Assembly (NCBI RefSeq): GCF_000428985.1
Contig: NZ_AUAZ01000009.1
Coordinates: 1 to 64,000, forward strand
Source: Marinobacterium litorale DSM 23545
Lineage (GTDB): Bacteria; Pseudomonadota; Gammaproteobacteria; Pseudomonadales; Balneatricaceae
Direction of reading: 5' to 3'
Length of the DNA stretch: 64,000 bases
Under the pieces are notes generated by a model. That model was not told the origin of the DNA, made no database searches, and worked only from the letters and a program-made list of their open reading frames with translations. A program made the translations under genes and the position numbers. Shown here piece by piece: positions 56,015 to 64,000 of this stretch (its first letter is position 1; each line of letters starts with the position of its first letter).

Positions 56015-56105
56015 AAGCCAATCCCACTAAAAATACACACAAATCAATAACTTAAATTCTTTCTCTTTTCCCGACTGAAGACATTGCGGACGAAAAGGGA
56101 CAGCA

Positions 56106-56134
56106 ATTCTACACTCGCACCCGGTCGGGGACAA
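56106..56134 (-). promoter_or_regulatory. Candidate sigma-70 promoter for gltBD
   Basis: On the minus strand TTGTCC and TAGAAT are separated by exactly 17 bases, with the -10 ending about 91 bases before the gltB start. The gap 56015-56270 is AT-rich and also holds several A/T runs but no other feature I can name. Confidence 0.5.
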
Positions 56135-56270
56135 ATATTGACCAGCACGCCGTGCAGAAAAAAGAAGGGAACCAAAACGCGAAATCAGAACAAAACCCCA
56201 CCAAAGAGTATTCCAACAGCGTTTTATACTTTGGTTTTACCGATAACTGAGAGGATAGCCGCTAGAGGTC

Positions 56271-57911
56271 TCACTTCCTGATATCAGATTTTACACCGGC
56301 AATAGAGCGAGCCCAGGGCCTCAGCTTACGCAATGAGGCCGGCAGCGCCGCCACCGCATTCATCGCAGCCTCTCGGGTCGCATACTGTCCGTATACAACC
56401 ACATGCCAGGGTGCTTCTTTGTACACAGTTCTAAAGTAATAGAATCGCTCAGGGTTGTCTTGAGCGCCAATGAATTTTTCTACACTGGCAACCGAACGCG
56501 CACCCAGCATCTGCAAGGTATACCCTTGGTCCGGCCACTCCAACAGTTCATCCGCACGCAACAGGGCGTGCACCGCAGGCGACTTAGTCACCTCCGTATC
56601 GGCGGATTCCTCTCTCTCCGGCTCATCATTTTTTTGAGCGGGCGAAGGCTCAGGCGTACTTTGCTCTACTTTTTCTTCAGGAGCCGTCGCAACCTCTGCC
56701 GGGACAGGCTCGCCCTGGGATCCACCGTTTTGATCACCGGAGCCCTTAACCGGACTGCCCGGTGGTCTCTCCCCTTCACTCTCGCTACGATCAGGGCTTT
56801 CCGCGACCGGTTCCGGTTCGACATTGGCCAATACTTCGGGTTGCGAACGCTCTGTGGATTCAGCGAGCCCTGTCTCAGCAGGCTGTGACAATGGCTCAGC
56901 GCTCCCCTGACCCTCTGGCCCTATTCCATTCTGGACGCTCTCCTCCCCGGCAGATTCATCACCGGAGCCCGCGGAGTCTATCAGCTGTTTTTCCTGTTCT
57001 GCCAAACGCTGGCTGAGCTCTTCGCGCACGCTCACCACCTCCGGTTCCGCGGCTGTTGCAGGTACCGGTATATCCAGCGGCAGAGAAACCCGCGTAGCCT
57101 CGGCTTCATCGGGCGATGACTCGGGAAGATACAGCCACAGTGACGCGCCAAAAATTGACACCAGCACCACCACAATCACCGACATCTGAGCGCCGGACAG
57201 CGGAAAGGCTCGACCACTGCGGCGTTTGATTCCGCCTTCGCGGGTCAGCGCAATCAAGCCCCGATGTAAACGCCCCGGATACCCGTCAGCACCGTCCAAC
57301 AGGCGTCGACGCTGACGCTTGGTAATATGGGTGCCGGCAGGGAGCTGATCATCAATGAACGCCTCCGCCTCATCGGGCTCGAAAGGCTCTAGGTGCTGAA
57401 CATGCAACCGGCCATCGAGCATCTGGTCAAACTCATTGGCCAGAAAGCGCTGCTCAAACTCCGGGCTTCCGGTAAGCACCACACGGGGCGCAGCCTCTTC
57501 CAGACGCGAGAAGCTCACTAAAAGTTCCAACGCATTGTTGGTCAGAAAATCGGCATCATCCACAAGCAATTGCAGAGCGATACCCGACTCATGCAGCGTT
57601 CGACTTAACTCATGTACCGCGCTGAGGCGGGTGCGGTTATCGGCATCATCCGGGCAGTCGACACCCAGCTGATCAACCAGCATTCTGAGCAAACCCGTCA
57701 CATCCGCGGTCGCGTCGAGCTTTAGCCAGGCTCTTCGGCGACCGCGTTCCTCGTGATCGGCCTCGGCGACAGCGTTGAGTACCGTCGTACGACCACTGCC
57801 ATCGTCACCGACCAGCAGTAACAGCAGGTCTGAAAACCGCAGCAAATGGCAAAGTTTGGATGCCAGCTGGGTCCGGGACGCAGGCTCAAAATAGTGCTGC
57901 ATCGCATCCAT
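56271..57911 (-). CDS. damX: DamX-like protein: AAA ATPase, one membrane helix, SPOR domain
   Basis: 546 residues. The N-terminal AAA-type ATPase (residues 1-240) has the P-loop-like VGDDGSGRTTVLN and LQLLVDDADFL. A single membrane helix near residue 260 (MSVIVVVLVSIFGASLWLYL) is followed by a long acidic, Glu/Pro/Ser-rich linker. The C-terminal SPOR domain (QGYTLQMLGARSVASVEKFI) binds denuded septal peptidoglycan. The position next to aroB and the architecture identify it as DamX, a cell division protein. ATG 57911 has GAGG eight bases upstream. Confidence 0.88.
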   Translation of the reverse strand: MDAMQHYFEPASRTQLASKLCHLLRFSDLLLLLVGDDGSGRTTVLNAVAEADHEERGRRRAWLKLDATADVTGLLRMLVDQLGVDCPDDADNRTRLSAVHELSRTLHESGIALQLLVDDADFLTNNALELLVSFSRLEEAAPRVVLTGSPEFEQRFLANEFDQMLDGRLHVQHLEPFEPDEAEAFIDDQLPAGTHITKRQRRRLLDGADGYPGRLHRGLIALTREGGIKRRSGRAFPLSGAQMSVIVVVLVSIFGASLWLYLPESSPDEAEATRVSLPLDIPVPATAAEPEVVSVREELSQRLAEQEKQLIDSAGSGDESAGEESVQNGIGPEGQGSAEPLSQPAETGLAESTERSQPEVLANVEPEPVAESPDRSESEGERPPGSPVKGSGDQNGGSQGEPVPAEVATAPEEKVEQSTPEPSPAQKNDEPEREESADTEVTKSPAVHALLRADELLEWPDQGYTLQMLGARSVASVEKFIGAQDNPERFYYFRTVYKEAPWHVVVYGQYATREAAMNAVAALPASLRKLRPWARSIAGVKSDIRK

Positions 57912-57921
57912 CCGGGGAACC

Positions 57922-59010
57922 TCAGCCTTGTCCCAGTTGCTGGCCAGCAGTCAACGTGGCGTACAACGTCTCTTGGGGAAAATCAGACGTAACCACCGCA
58001 TCACCAATGCTTTTCAACAGAATCAGGCGCAGAGTGCCATCGACAACCTTTTTGTCAACGGCCATTAATTCGACAAACCGATCTGCACTCATATCTGTTG
58101 GGGGCGCCACCGGCAGGCGCGCGGCCAGCAACACCTTACGCACGCGCTCAAGATCAGCCGAGTTTAACCAACCCAAACGCGCAGAGAGATCAGCCGCCAT
58201 CAGGATACCCGTTCCAACGGCCTCACCATGCAGCCATTTGCCATAGCCCTGGTCTGTTTCGATTGCGTGGCCAAATGTGTGGCCCAGATTAAGCAGAGCA
58301 CGAATACCAGACTCCCGCTCGTCCTGGGCGACAACCTCTGCTTTGATCTCACAAGCCCGGTGAATGGCATACGCAAGGGCAGCCGGATCCCGGTCCATCA
58401 AACTCGGCATCTCGGTCTCAAGCCAATCGAAGAAAGCCGAATCGTAGATCAGTCCATATTTGATCACTTCGGCAAGGCCCGCGCTGAGCTCACGCTCTGG
58501 CAATGTATTGAGTACAGCGGTGTCCGCCATGACAGCTACGGGCTGATGAAATGCGCCGATCATGTTTTTGCCCAACGGGTGATTGACACCGGTCTTGCCA
58601 CCGACCGACGAATCCACCTGCGACAGCAGTGTTGTCGGTATTTGGATAAAGCTGACACCACGCTGGTAGCAGGCCGCTGCAAACCCGGTCATATCGCCAA
58701 CAACGCCGCCTCCGAGGGCAACCAACGTCGTCGTCCGGTTATGGCGATTCTCCAGCAACGCATCGAAGATCCGTTCAAGATATTCAAGTGTTTTATACTG
58801 CTCACCGTCCGGCAACACCAAAGTACTCACCGAGCAACCACTAAACTGCGCTTTGGCAAGCTCCAGGTATAGGGGAGCCACGGTCTCGTTGGTGACGATC
58901 ATTACCTGCCGGGCGCTCACGTGTTTGGCCAGCAGGGGCGTTTTCAAAAGATCAGAACCGATATAGATCGGATAGCTGCGATCGCCAAGATCCACAGTCA
59001 GCGTTTGCAT
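57922..59010 (-). CDS. aroB: 3-dehydroquinate synthase
   Basis: 362 residues, as in E. coli. NAD and substrate segments: [50 protein letters not shown] and [10 protein letters not shown] with the zinc His. It is the second step of the shikimate pathway, next to aroK (step five). It lies 10 bases before damX and 25 bases after aroK. Confidence 0.98.
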   Translation of the reverse strand: MQTLTVDLGDRSYPIYIGSDLLKTPLLAKHVSARQVMIVTNETVAPLYLELAKAQFSGCSVSTLVLPDGEQYKTLEYLERIFDALLENRHNRTTTLVALGGGVVGDMTGFAAACYQRGVSFIQIPTTLLSQVDSSVGGKTGVNHPLGKNMIGAFHQPVAVMADTAVLNTLPERELSAGLAEVIKYGLIYDSAFFDWLETEMPSLMDRDPAALAYAIHRACEIKAEVVAQDERESGIRALLNLGHTFGHAIETDQGYGKWLHGEAVGTGILMAADLSARLGWLNSADLERVRKVLLAARLPVAPPTDMSADRFVELMAVDKKVVDGTLRLILLKSIGDAVVTSDFPQETLYATLTAGQQLGQG

Positions 59011-59035
59011 AGCGGGTTCTCTTTGGGACTCAGAG

Positions 59036-59563
59036 TTAGCCGGGCTGACTCAGTGCCCGGAGCTTGTTCAGGTGACGGACGATTTCGGCGACAACACTGC
59101 GTGGGTGACGGCGGTCGGTGCGGACTATCAGATCAGCACACTCCCGATAGAGCGGATCCCGCTCTGCCATCAGTTTAACCAGCACCCCTTTCGGATCATC
59201 GTTCTGAAGTAGAGGACGGTTTCGATCCCGGGCTGTGCGTTCCAACTGTTGTTCTACCGAGGTTTGCAGATAGACCACATAGCCCCGACTCTTCAGATTG
59301 GTACGGTTTTCCGCTCGCAGAACGGCGCCACCTCCCGTCGCCAGAACAATGCGCTCCTGCTGGGAAAGCAGATCGATCACCATCTGCTCCCGGTCACGAA
59401 AACCCGACTCGCCCTCGACATCGAATATCCATGGGATATCAGCACCTGCACGTTCTTCGATAGCACGATCGGAATCGATAAATTCCTGGCCCAGCTCATT
59501 AGAAAGCAAACGCCCTATGGTGCTCTTTCCAGAGCCCATAGGGCCAATTAAAAACACATTCAA
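59036..59563 (-). CDS. aroK: Shikimate kinase I
   Basis: 175 residues. P-loop [14 protein letters not shown], shikimate-binding region [20 protein letters not shown] and [11 protein letters not shown], and lid arginines in [15 protein letters not shown]. It phosphorylates shikimate. It follows pilQ by 15 bases; linkage to pilMNOPQ is the rule in gammaproteobacteria. Confidence 0.97.
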   Translation of the reverse strand: MNVFLIGPMGSGKSTIGRLLSNELGQEFIDSDRAIEERAGADIPWIFDVEGESGFRDREQMVIDLLSQQERIVLATGGGAVLRAENRTNLKSRGYVVYLQTSVEQQLERTARDRNRPLLQNDDPKGVLVKLMAERDPLYRECADLIVRTDRRHPRSVVAEIVRHLNKLRALSQPG

Positions 59564-59578
59564 CGACAGCTCTACCCT

Positions 59579-61693
59579 TTACTGCTTGACTGTCAACGAG
59601 TTCCGCACCAGCTTCGGAGTGATAAAGATCAGCAGCTCGTTCTTGCTTCGGCTTTCCACTTTGTTACGGAACGCCGCGCCAATGACGGGCAGGTCGCCAA
59701 AGAATGGGATCTTATCCACATCATTCCGCGACTCTTCCTGGAAAACCCCACCCAGAACGACTGTCTCTCCATCACTGACGACAACGGATGTTTCAAGCTC
59801 ATTGGTATTTAAGGAAAGCTCCCCGGTACTGAGCGTGTCGCCAATGGTATCCTGATTGATTTTGAGATCAAGTGATATGCGATCCCCGGGGTTCAGTTGT
59901 GGTGTGACCTCAAGCCCCAGCACAACATCTTTCCACTCGACCTGCACATCGTTGTCTTCCACCGTTTGGTAGCCAATCTCCTGACCGGATTTGATCATTG
60001 CGGGCTTGCCATTGGTGGTAATCACCTTGGGCTGGGAGATTACCTCACCACGCCCATCACTCTCCAGGGCCGAAATCTGGGCAGCCAACAATGCACTGTT
60101 ACCGGATATACCGATCGCGAATGTATTGTTGGAGGCCGTCCCCAGATCCACGTTCAGGCCGGGGATCGCAGTTGCCGTTCCGGTGCCGATCGCCGCGGTT
60201 TTGCCGATTGTCACATCACCCAGGTTACCGTTATCGGCGATACCCCAGCGAACCCCCAGGTTCTTGGTAAAGTCGGTATTGGCAGTCACGATGCGTGCTT
60301 CAATCATGATCTGCGCGACCTCCACATCAAACCGACGCAGGGTACGCCGAATTTCCTCGATCTGCGCTGCGGTTTCACGAATCATCAGCACGTTGGTCTG
60401 ATCATCCGCCAGCACAAAACCGCGCTCGGAAACCAGCTTGGCCGCCTCGATATGATCTTTCAGTTCAGAAGCACTGCGGTAGTCGATTTGAATAAATTCA
60501 GTCACCAGGGGCGCCAGCTCTTCAACCTGCTTCTGGCTCTCCAGCTCCTGGCGCTCGCGGTCCGCAATTTCCTGAGCGGTGCCGATCAGGAGCACATTAC
60601 CGGACTCACGCTTGGCAAGCCCCTTGGTCTTGAGAATGATGTCCAGCGCCTGATCCCAAGGAACATTCTTCAATCGCAGCGTGATGTTACCCGCCTGCTG
60701 ATCCACGTTGTCGCTGATCACCAGGTTCATCTCCGCCACTTCGGCGATAATCTGAAGAATCGAGCGTACGGCCACATCCTGGAAGTTCAGGTCGATTTTC
60801 TCACCGGAATAAGGAAAGCGATCACGCTCCGCATCCGCCTGTTCGGCCGGCGTAAGCGGTTTAAAATCCAGCACAAGCTGATTTCCCGTCTGGTACGCCA
60901 TGTAATCGTAGGGTTCGTTGGTAGGCCTGATCAAAATGCTGGTATTGTTGCCGCTGGACATGGAATCAATGAACATTACCGGCGTGGCAAAATCCTGCAC
61001 ATCCACGCGCTGTTCCATATCCCGGGCCAACTGTGCACCGATCAGATTAACAACAACGTTATTGCCCTCTTCGATAATATCGAGGCCGGCTTCATCATTG
61101 GTCATTGCGATAATCACACGCCCCTGACCACCTTCAACCCGCTGAAAATCGATACCTTGAATGCGAGTTTCGTCGGCTTTCATCGGCGCGGGGCTGGCCG
61201 CAGCCGGCGTCGCGCTCTGGGCTACCGGCGCCGAGGATCGCTTGACCGGACTGCCTTCCGAACCGGCAAATTCCACCAGGAGGCTATTCCCTTCAGTGAA
61301 CGTGCGGTAGTCAACCGGCTCATTCAGGTTGGTGACGACCCGCAAACGCCCTTGTGCTTCAGCGAAGTTAATACTGTCTACCTGCCCTGACTTGATATCG
61401 ACTTGACGGGCACCAACCTGATTGGAAGCATCCTGGAAATCCAGAATCAAGCGAGGGGGACTATCGATCATGTATGCGCGTGGCGCGGGTGGAGCCTGGT
61501 CAAAATCCAGTTTCACCTCCAGCCTGTTGCCCGGCATCGCCACGAACGAGGTGTCGGTTAGCTGTGCCTCTGCCATCGCTCTGGGAATGAACGAAAGCGC
61601 CAGAGCACCGAGGAGAAAACCCCGGAGCCATCCGTGATTGACGGCCTTTGTACGACCATTTAATTGTCCGTTGAATCTATTCACAGCCAGCAT
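59579..61693 (-). CDS. pilQ: Type IV pilus secretin PilQ
   Basis: 704 residues. A signal peptide ends about PRAMA-EA. Two AMIN-type peptidoglycan-binding segments follow (VKLDFDQAPPAPRAYMIDS; VIIAMTNDEAGLDIIEEGN). The secretin N-domains include INLRLKNVPWDQALDIIL-like sequence (ITLRLKNVPWDQALDIILKT). The secretin core has VISQPKVITTNGKPAMI and VVLGGVFQEESRNDVDKIPF. It forms the outer-membrane pore for the pilus. It is the last of pilMNOPQ on the minus strand. Confidence 0.96.
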   Translation of the reverse strand: MLAVNRFNGQLNGRTKAVNHGWLRGFLLGALALSFIPRAMAEAQLTDTSFVAMPGNRLEVKLDFDQAPPAPRAYMIDSPPRLILDFQDASNQVGARQVDIKSGQVDSINFAEAQGRLRVVTNLNEPVDYRTFTEGNSLLVEFAGSEGSPVKRSSAPVAQSATPAAASPAPMKADETRIQGIDFQRVEGGQGRVIIAMTNDEAGLDIIEEGNNVVVNLIGAQLARDMEQRVDVQDFATPVMFIDSMSSGNNTSILIRPTNEPYDYMAYQTGNQLVLDFKPLTPAEQADAERDRFPYSGEKIDLNFQDVAVRSILQIIAEVAEMNLVISDNVDQQAGNITLRLKNVPWDQALDIILKTKGLAKRESGNVLLIGTAQEIADRERQELESQKQVEELAPLVTEFIQIDYRSASELKDHIEAAKLVSERGFVLADDQTNVLMIRETAAQIEEIRRTLRRFDVEVAQIMIEARIVTANTDFTKNLGVRWGIADNGNLGDVTIGKTAAIGTGTATAIPGLNVDLGTASNNTFAIGISGNSALLAAQISALESDGRGEVISQPKVITTNGKPAMIKSGQEIGYQTVEDNDVQVEWKDVVLGLEVTPQLNPGDRISLDLKINQDTIGDTLSTGELSLNTNELETSVVVSDGETVVLGGVFQEESRNDVDKIPFFGDLPVIGAAFRNKVESRSKNELLIFITPKLVRNSLTVKQ

Positions 61694-61699
61694 CCCTCG

Positions 61700-62275
61700 T
61701 TATTCCTGCTCCGCCAGGGCCAGATTTCGCGGCCGTTTCATCCAGCCTCCGCGCCCATTCGATACAATCTCAATCACTTTCACCGCCCGATCGGTGACTT
61801 CAACCACCTCACCGTAGTCCAAGCCCATATGATCACCGGCGGTGATACGGTGGATTTCACCCTTGTTATCACGCACCAGCGCCAGCAAACCGGGCTGCCC
61901 CAATGGGGTAATGGTTCCTACCATTTTCAACTGATCCAGGGCGAACTGCTCAAGGTAGTCTTTTGGCCTTTCGGTATCGGGCTGAATACCCGAGTCGGGC
62001 TGGGCTACCTGATCTGCTTCTGAAGCCGGCACCAGCGGCTGAAACGGATCGCGCAGACTGGAGCCTTCATACACAAAGCTCTCGTAGGGTTTAAACTCGG
62101 GCAGGGGCTCTATTTTCCCACCGGGCTTCGCCAGCGTTCTTGACACGAACTGGCGCAAATCCGTGGTATCTTCCACCCAAATACAGCCGCCCAGCAACGC
62201 TGCTGCCAGCGACAGTGCAATCCAGGTCCGGATGGGCTGTCCGCTAGCCCTTGTTGATTCAGTTCGTATCATCAT
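61700..62275 (-). CDS. pilP: Type IV pilus lipoprotein PilP
   Basis: About 191 residues from ATG 62275 (MMIRTESTRASG); ATG 62272 is equally possible. A hydrophobic signal ends in the lipobox LLGGC, so it is an outer or inner membrane lipoprotein. The C-terminal HR domain has MVGTITPLGQPGLLALVRDN and ITAGDHMGLDYGEV. PilP joins PilNO to the secretin PilQ. Its start overlaps pilO by about 17 bases. It is six bases before pilQ. Confidence 0.93.
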   Translation of the reverse strand: MMIRTESTRASGQPIRTWIALSLAAALLGGCIWVEDTTDLRQFVSRTLAKPGGKIEPLPEFKPYESFVYEGSSLRDPFQPLVPASEADQVAQPDSGIQPDTERPKDYLEQFALDQLKMVGTITPLGQPGLLALVRDNKGEIHRITAGDHMGLDYGEVVEVTDRAVKVIEIVSNGRGGWMKRPRNLALAEQE

Positions 62276-62861
62276 ATCGGTAGGTCTTTGCACTGATGGA
62301 CATTGACAGCTGGCCGCCACTGGGCTGAATCGAGTAGTCATGCAGGGTCACGATACGCTTGATCGCGGAAACTCCACTGACAAATTCGCCCATCTGGTGG
62401 TAGGTGCCCCGCACCTGAATATTGATTGGCAGTTCAACATAAAACTGCGATTTCCGCTCCGCCTGCAACGCGATGGTATCGATATCCAGACCCGCGTTCT
62501 TGCCAATCGCAGTAATATCTTCCAGCAGCCCCGGTACCTCTTTATCCGTTGGCAGCTGCTTGAGCAGTTCCGCGAAGCGCTCCTCCACATCTTCCATCTG
62601 TTTGCGCAAAGCCGCCAGGTTCGCAACCTGAAAAGCCTTGGCTTCAAACTGCTGCCTTAGCTCGGTTTCACGCGCAATCTCTCGCTCAACCGCCTTGTGT
62701 TTATCAACAATCAGGAAGTAGATGCCGGCACCGACAATGGCGGAGAAAAGCAGCAGGTAACAGATAAATTTGATACCCACCGGCCAGTTGCCGGCACTGT
62801 TGAAATCCAGGTCATTGGGATCAAACCCCTGGAACGCCCCCTTGATACTATCCAGATTCAT
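62259..62861 (-). CDS. pilO: Type IV pilus assembly protein PilO
   Basis: 200 residues. One membrane helix (FICYLLLFSAIVGAGIYFLI, about residues 31-50) is followed by a coiled coil (REIARETELRQQFEAKAFQV) and a ferredoxin-like C-terminal domain with LPINIQVRGTYHQMGEFVSG. It pairs with PilN in the inner-membrane alignment complex. It overlaps pilN by four bases. Confidence 0.95.
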   Translation of the reverse strand: MNLDSIKGAFQGFDPNDLDFNSAGNWPVGIKFICYLLLFSAIVGAGIYFLIVDKHKAVEREIARETELRQQFEAKAFQVANLAALRKQMEDVEERFAELLKQLPTDKEVPGLLEDITAIGKNAGLDIDTIALQAERKSQFYVELPINIQVRGTYHQMGEFVSGVSAIKRIVTLHDYSIQPSGGQLSMSISAKTYRYDDTN

Positions 62862-63409
62862 TGGCCGGCCTCCTCTGCCTTGGGCTTGGTCAACGGCACC
62901 GACAGGTCAAACCGACGCATGGCGTTGGCACTCACGACCCGTGACAGGCTGGGCTCGCCAAACCATATCGACCCATCCAGGTTACGCATCAGCATCGAGA
63001 CATCATTGTTAATTTCAGCCAGACCATCGATATTAATGCGATCTCCCCGCCGCGTCAGCGCCTGGTAATAGAGCCCATCCGGCAGCACCCTGACGAGCTC
63101 ATCAAAGTTACGAACAATAACGGGGCGGTTACCCTGCAGCTCCTGGATCGCGTTAAGACGCTCAAGCAGACGTTCACGTTTGCGGCGTAGCTCCTGTATC
63201 TCGGCAATTTTTCGATCCAGCTTTTTAATTTCAGCTCGCACATAATCGTTGCGGGCCTGCTGGCGCTCCATCTGCATGTCGTAGAAATAGCTGATACCGA
63301 ACACGGTCAGTGCCCCAAGCACCGCTGCCACCACCAAATTCGTGATGAACCGCTTCTGCAGCTGGGCGTTGCGTTCCTCTCGCCAGGGCCTGAGGTTTAT
63401 TCGCGCCAT
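62858..63409 (-). CDS. pilN: Type IV pilus assembly protein PilN
   Basis: 183 residues. The short cytoplasmic N-terminus ARINLRPWREER is the conserved PilM-binding motif. One membrane helix (LVVAAVLGALTVFGISYFY) and a coiled coil follow, then a periplasmic domain. It links cytoplasmic PilM to PilO. The gap to pilM is 12 bases. Confidence 0.95.
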   Translation of the reverse strand: MARINLRPWREERNAQLQKRFITNLVVAAVLGALTVFGISYFYDMQMERQQARNDYVRAEIKKLDRKIAEIQELRRKRERLLERLNAIQELQGNRPVIVRNFDELVRVLPDGLYYQALTRRGDRINIDGLAEINNDVSMLMRNLDGSIWFGEPSLSRVVSANAMRRFDLSVPLTKPKAEEAGQ

Positions 63410-63421
63410 AATATTCCTTCC

Positions 63422-64000
63422 CTACCTGTCAAAGCTTCGCAGCGCCAGTCCGCACGCCTTGACCAACATGGGCGCATCTTTCATCAGACGTTCCTGATTC
63501 AGCCTGGACCCAATACGAATATTCTTGAACGGGTTAGCCACATGCGTCGGCACCCCGATCTCTTCCTGCATCATATCCGCCAACCCCTCGATACTCGCCG
63601 TCCCACCTGCCAGATAGAGTTCATTGAGCTGGCTCTGGATACCTGACGAATAGAAAAACTGAAGCGCTCGGGAAGCTTGTTGTATCACCGACTGTCGGAA
63701 CGGCAATACCAGCATTTCCATGATTTCGGCATCGAGCTCGCCATTGCGAAGCTGCTTTTCAACCTCGGTCGCTTCCATTCCGTACTGCTGATGGATGGCG
63801 TTGGTCAGCTCGTTACCCCCAAACGCCTGCTCACGGTTATAGACCACCTTACCGTTGCGGAATACATTGAGCGTGAGCGTTGCTGCGCCGATATCGACCA
63901 GCCCCACCAGTGCTTCGGGATCAAACTCTTCGAGAAGTGGCAGCACGCGTTCGGTGGAGAACGTATCCACATCGACGATGTCGCATTTCAGCTCAGCGCC
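63422..64000 (-). CDS. pilM: Type IV pilus assembly protein PilM (partial, N-terminus beyond window)
   Basis: The frame runs from its stop at 63422 to the window edge without interruption, covering the C-terminal 192 residues. It reads GAELKCDIVDVDTFSTERVL at the edge, so the true start is outside; the GTG at 63970 is internal. The actin-like fold has LVDIGAATLTLNVFRNGKVV (phosphate-binding) and LYLAGGTASIEGLADMMQEE (adenosine-binding). PilM is the cytoplasmic ring partner of PilN. Confidence 0.96.
   Translation of the reverse strand, partial: GAELKCDIVDVDTFSTERVLPLLEEFDPEALVGLVDIGAATLTLNVFRNGKVVYNREQAFGGNELTNAIHQQYGMEATEVEKQLRNGELDAEIMEMLVLPFRQSVIQQASRALQFFYSSGIQSQLNELYLAGGTASIEGLADMMQEEIGVPTHVANPFKNIRIGSRLNQERLMKDAPMLVKACGLALRSFDR

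Noticed and set aside
56084-56281. 65-codon open frame between gltB and damX
   Set aside because: Lys/Asn/Pro-rich, overlaps the likely gltB promoter and has no good ribosome binding site.
59897-61390. 497-codon open frame on the plus strand opposite pilQ
   Set aside because: His/Gln-rich sequence without domains, fully inside pilQ; a codon-bias shadow.

Overview
The window looks like a contiguous piece of chromosome from a marine gammaproteobacterium, most like the Oceanospirillales (Marinobacterium/Neptunomonas type). The genus is inference. The reasons are the gene order pilMNOPQ-aroK-aroB-damX-gltB-gltD and nrdR-ribD-ribE-ribBX-ribH-nusB-thiL-pgpA, both known from pseudomonads and their relatives, together with sodium-type motor genes (pomAB) next to xseB-ispA-dxs, a TRAP transporter and a Na+/proline symporter. 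Nearly every gene is recognisable. No tRNA, rRNA or CRISPR array was seen.

Layout. 1-330: the cut-off end of an IS3-family insertion sequence. 379-1188: a DUF1338 protein. 1207-12195: a glycolate/2-hydroxyacid module, with TRAP transporter dctPQM followed by glcB, glcG, glcD, glcE and glcF on the minus strand, and the divergent regulator glcC. Two palindromes of the FadR/GlcC operator type lie in the divergent control region. 12189-13831: a class I glutamine amidotransferase and a PPP-type phosphatase. 13816-17870: polyamine ABC transporter potFGHI. 18128-20645: a small unknown gene, cytochrome c5 and pomAB. 20843-23789: xseB-ispA-dxs. 23814-31792: riboflavin, nusB, thiL, pgpA, nrdR and glyA genes. 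31989-37599: hsp20, ettA, a membrane diguanylate cyclase, a PilZ protein and radA. 37718-41634: metY, a YeiE-like LysR regulator, a YeiH-family transporter and a beta carbonic anhydrase. 41676-42740: hemE. 42890-49888: a proline-use cluster (AraC regulator, putA, a detached putA C-terminal domain gene, putP) and a cupin. 50045-64000: gltD, gltB, damX, aroB, aroK and pilQPONM, with pilM cut by the window edge.

Points that stand out. (1) PutA is split: the 1039-residue enzyme ends where its P5C dehydrogenase domain ends. The C-terminal ALDH-superfamily (ALDHSF) domain with the conserved C-terminal motif is a separate 232-residue gene 16 bases downstream with its own ribosome binding site. (2) Three operons (dctP/dctQ, potF/potG, gltB/gltD) carry a perfect GC-rich hairpin directly after the first, presumably most abundant, product and no equivalent between later genes. 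(3) The glycolate genes are joined to a TRAP transporter instead of the GlcA permease. (4) The put cluster lies between hemE and gltD, which are adjacent in Pseudomonas aeruginosa. (5) Four convergent gene pairs overlap at their 3' ends by 7 to 22 bases.

How the genes work together: the glc module would import and oxidise glycolate to glyoxylate and condense it with acetyl-CoA to malate. PotFGHI and PutP import nitrogen-rich solutes, PutA makes glutamate from proline, and GltBD makes glutamate from glutamine and 2-oxoglutarate. MetY, YeiE and YeiH suggest a sulfur-handling group. The right end belongs to type IV pilus assembly.
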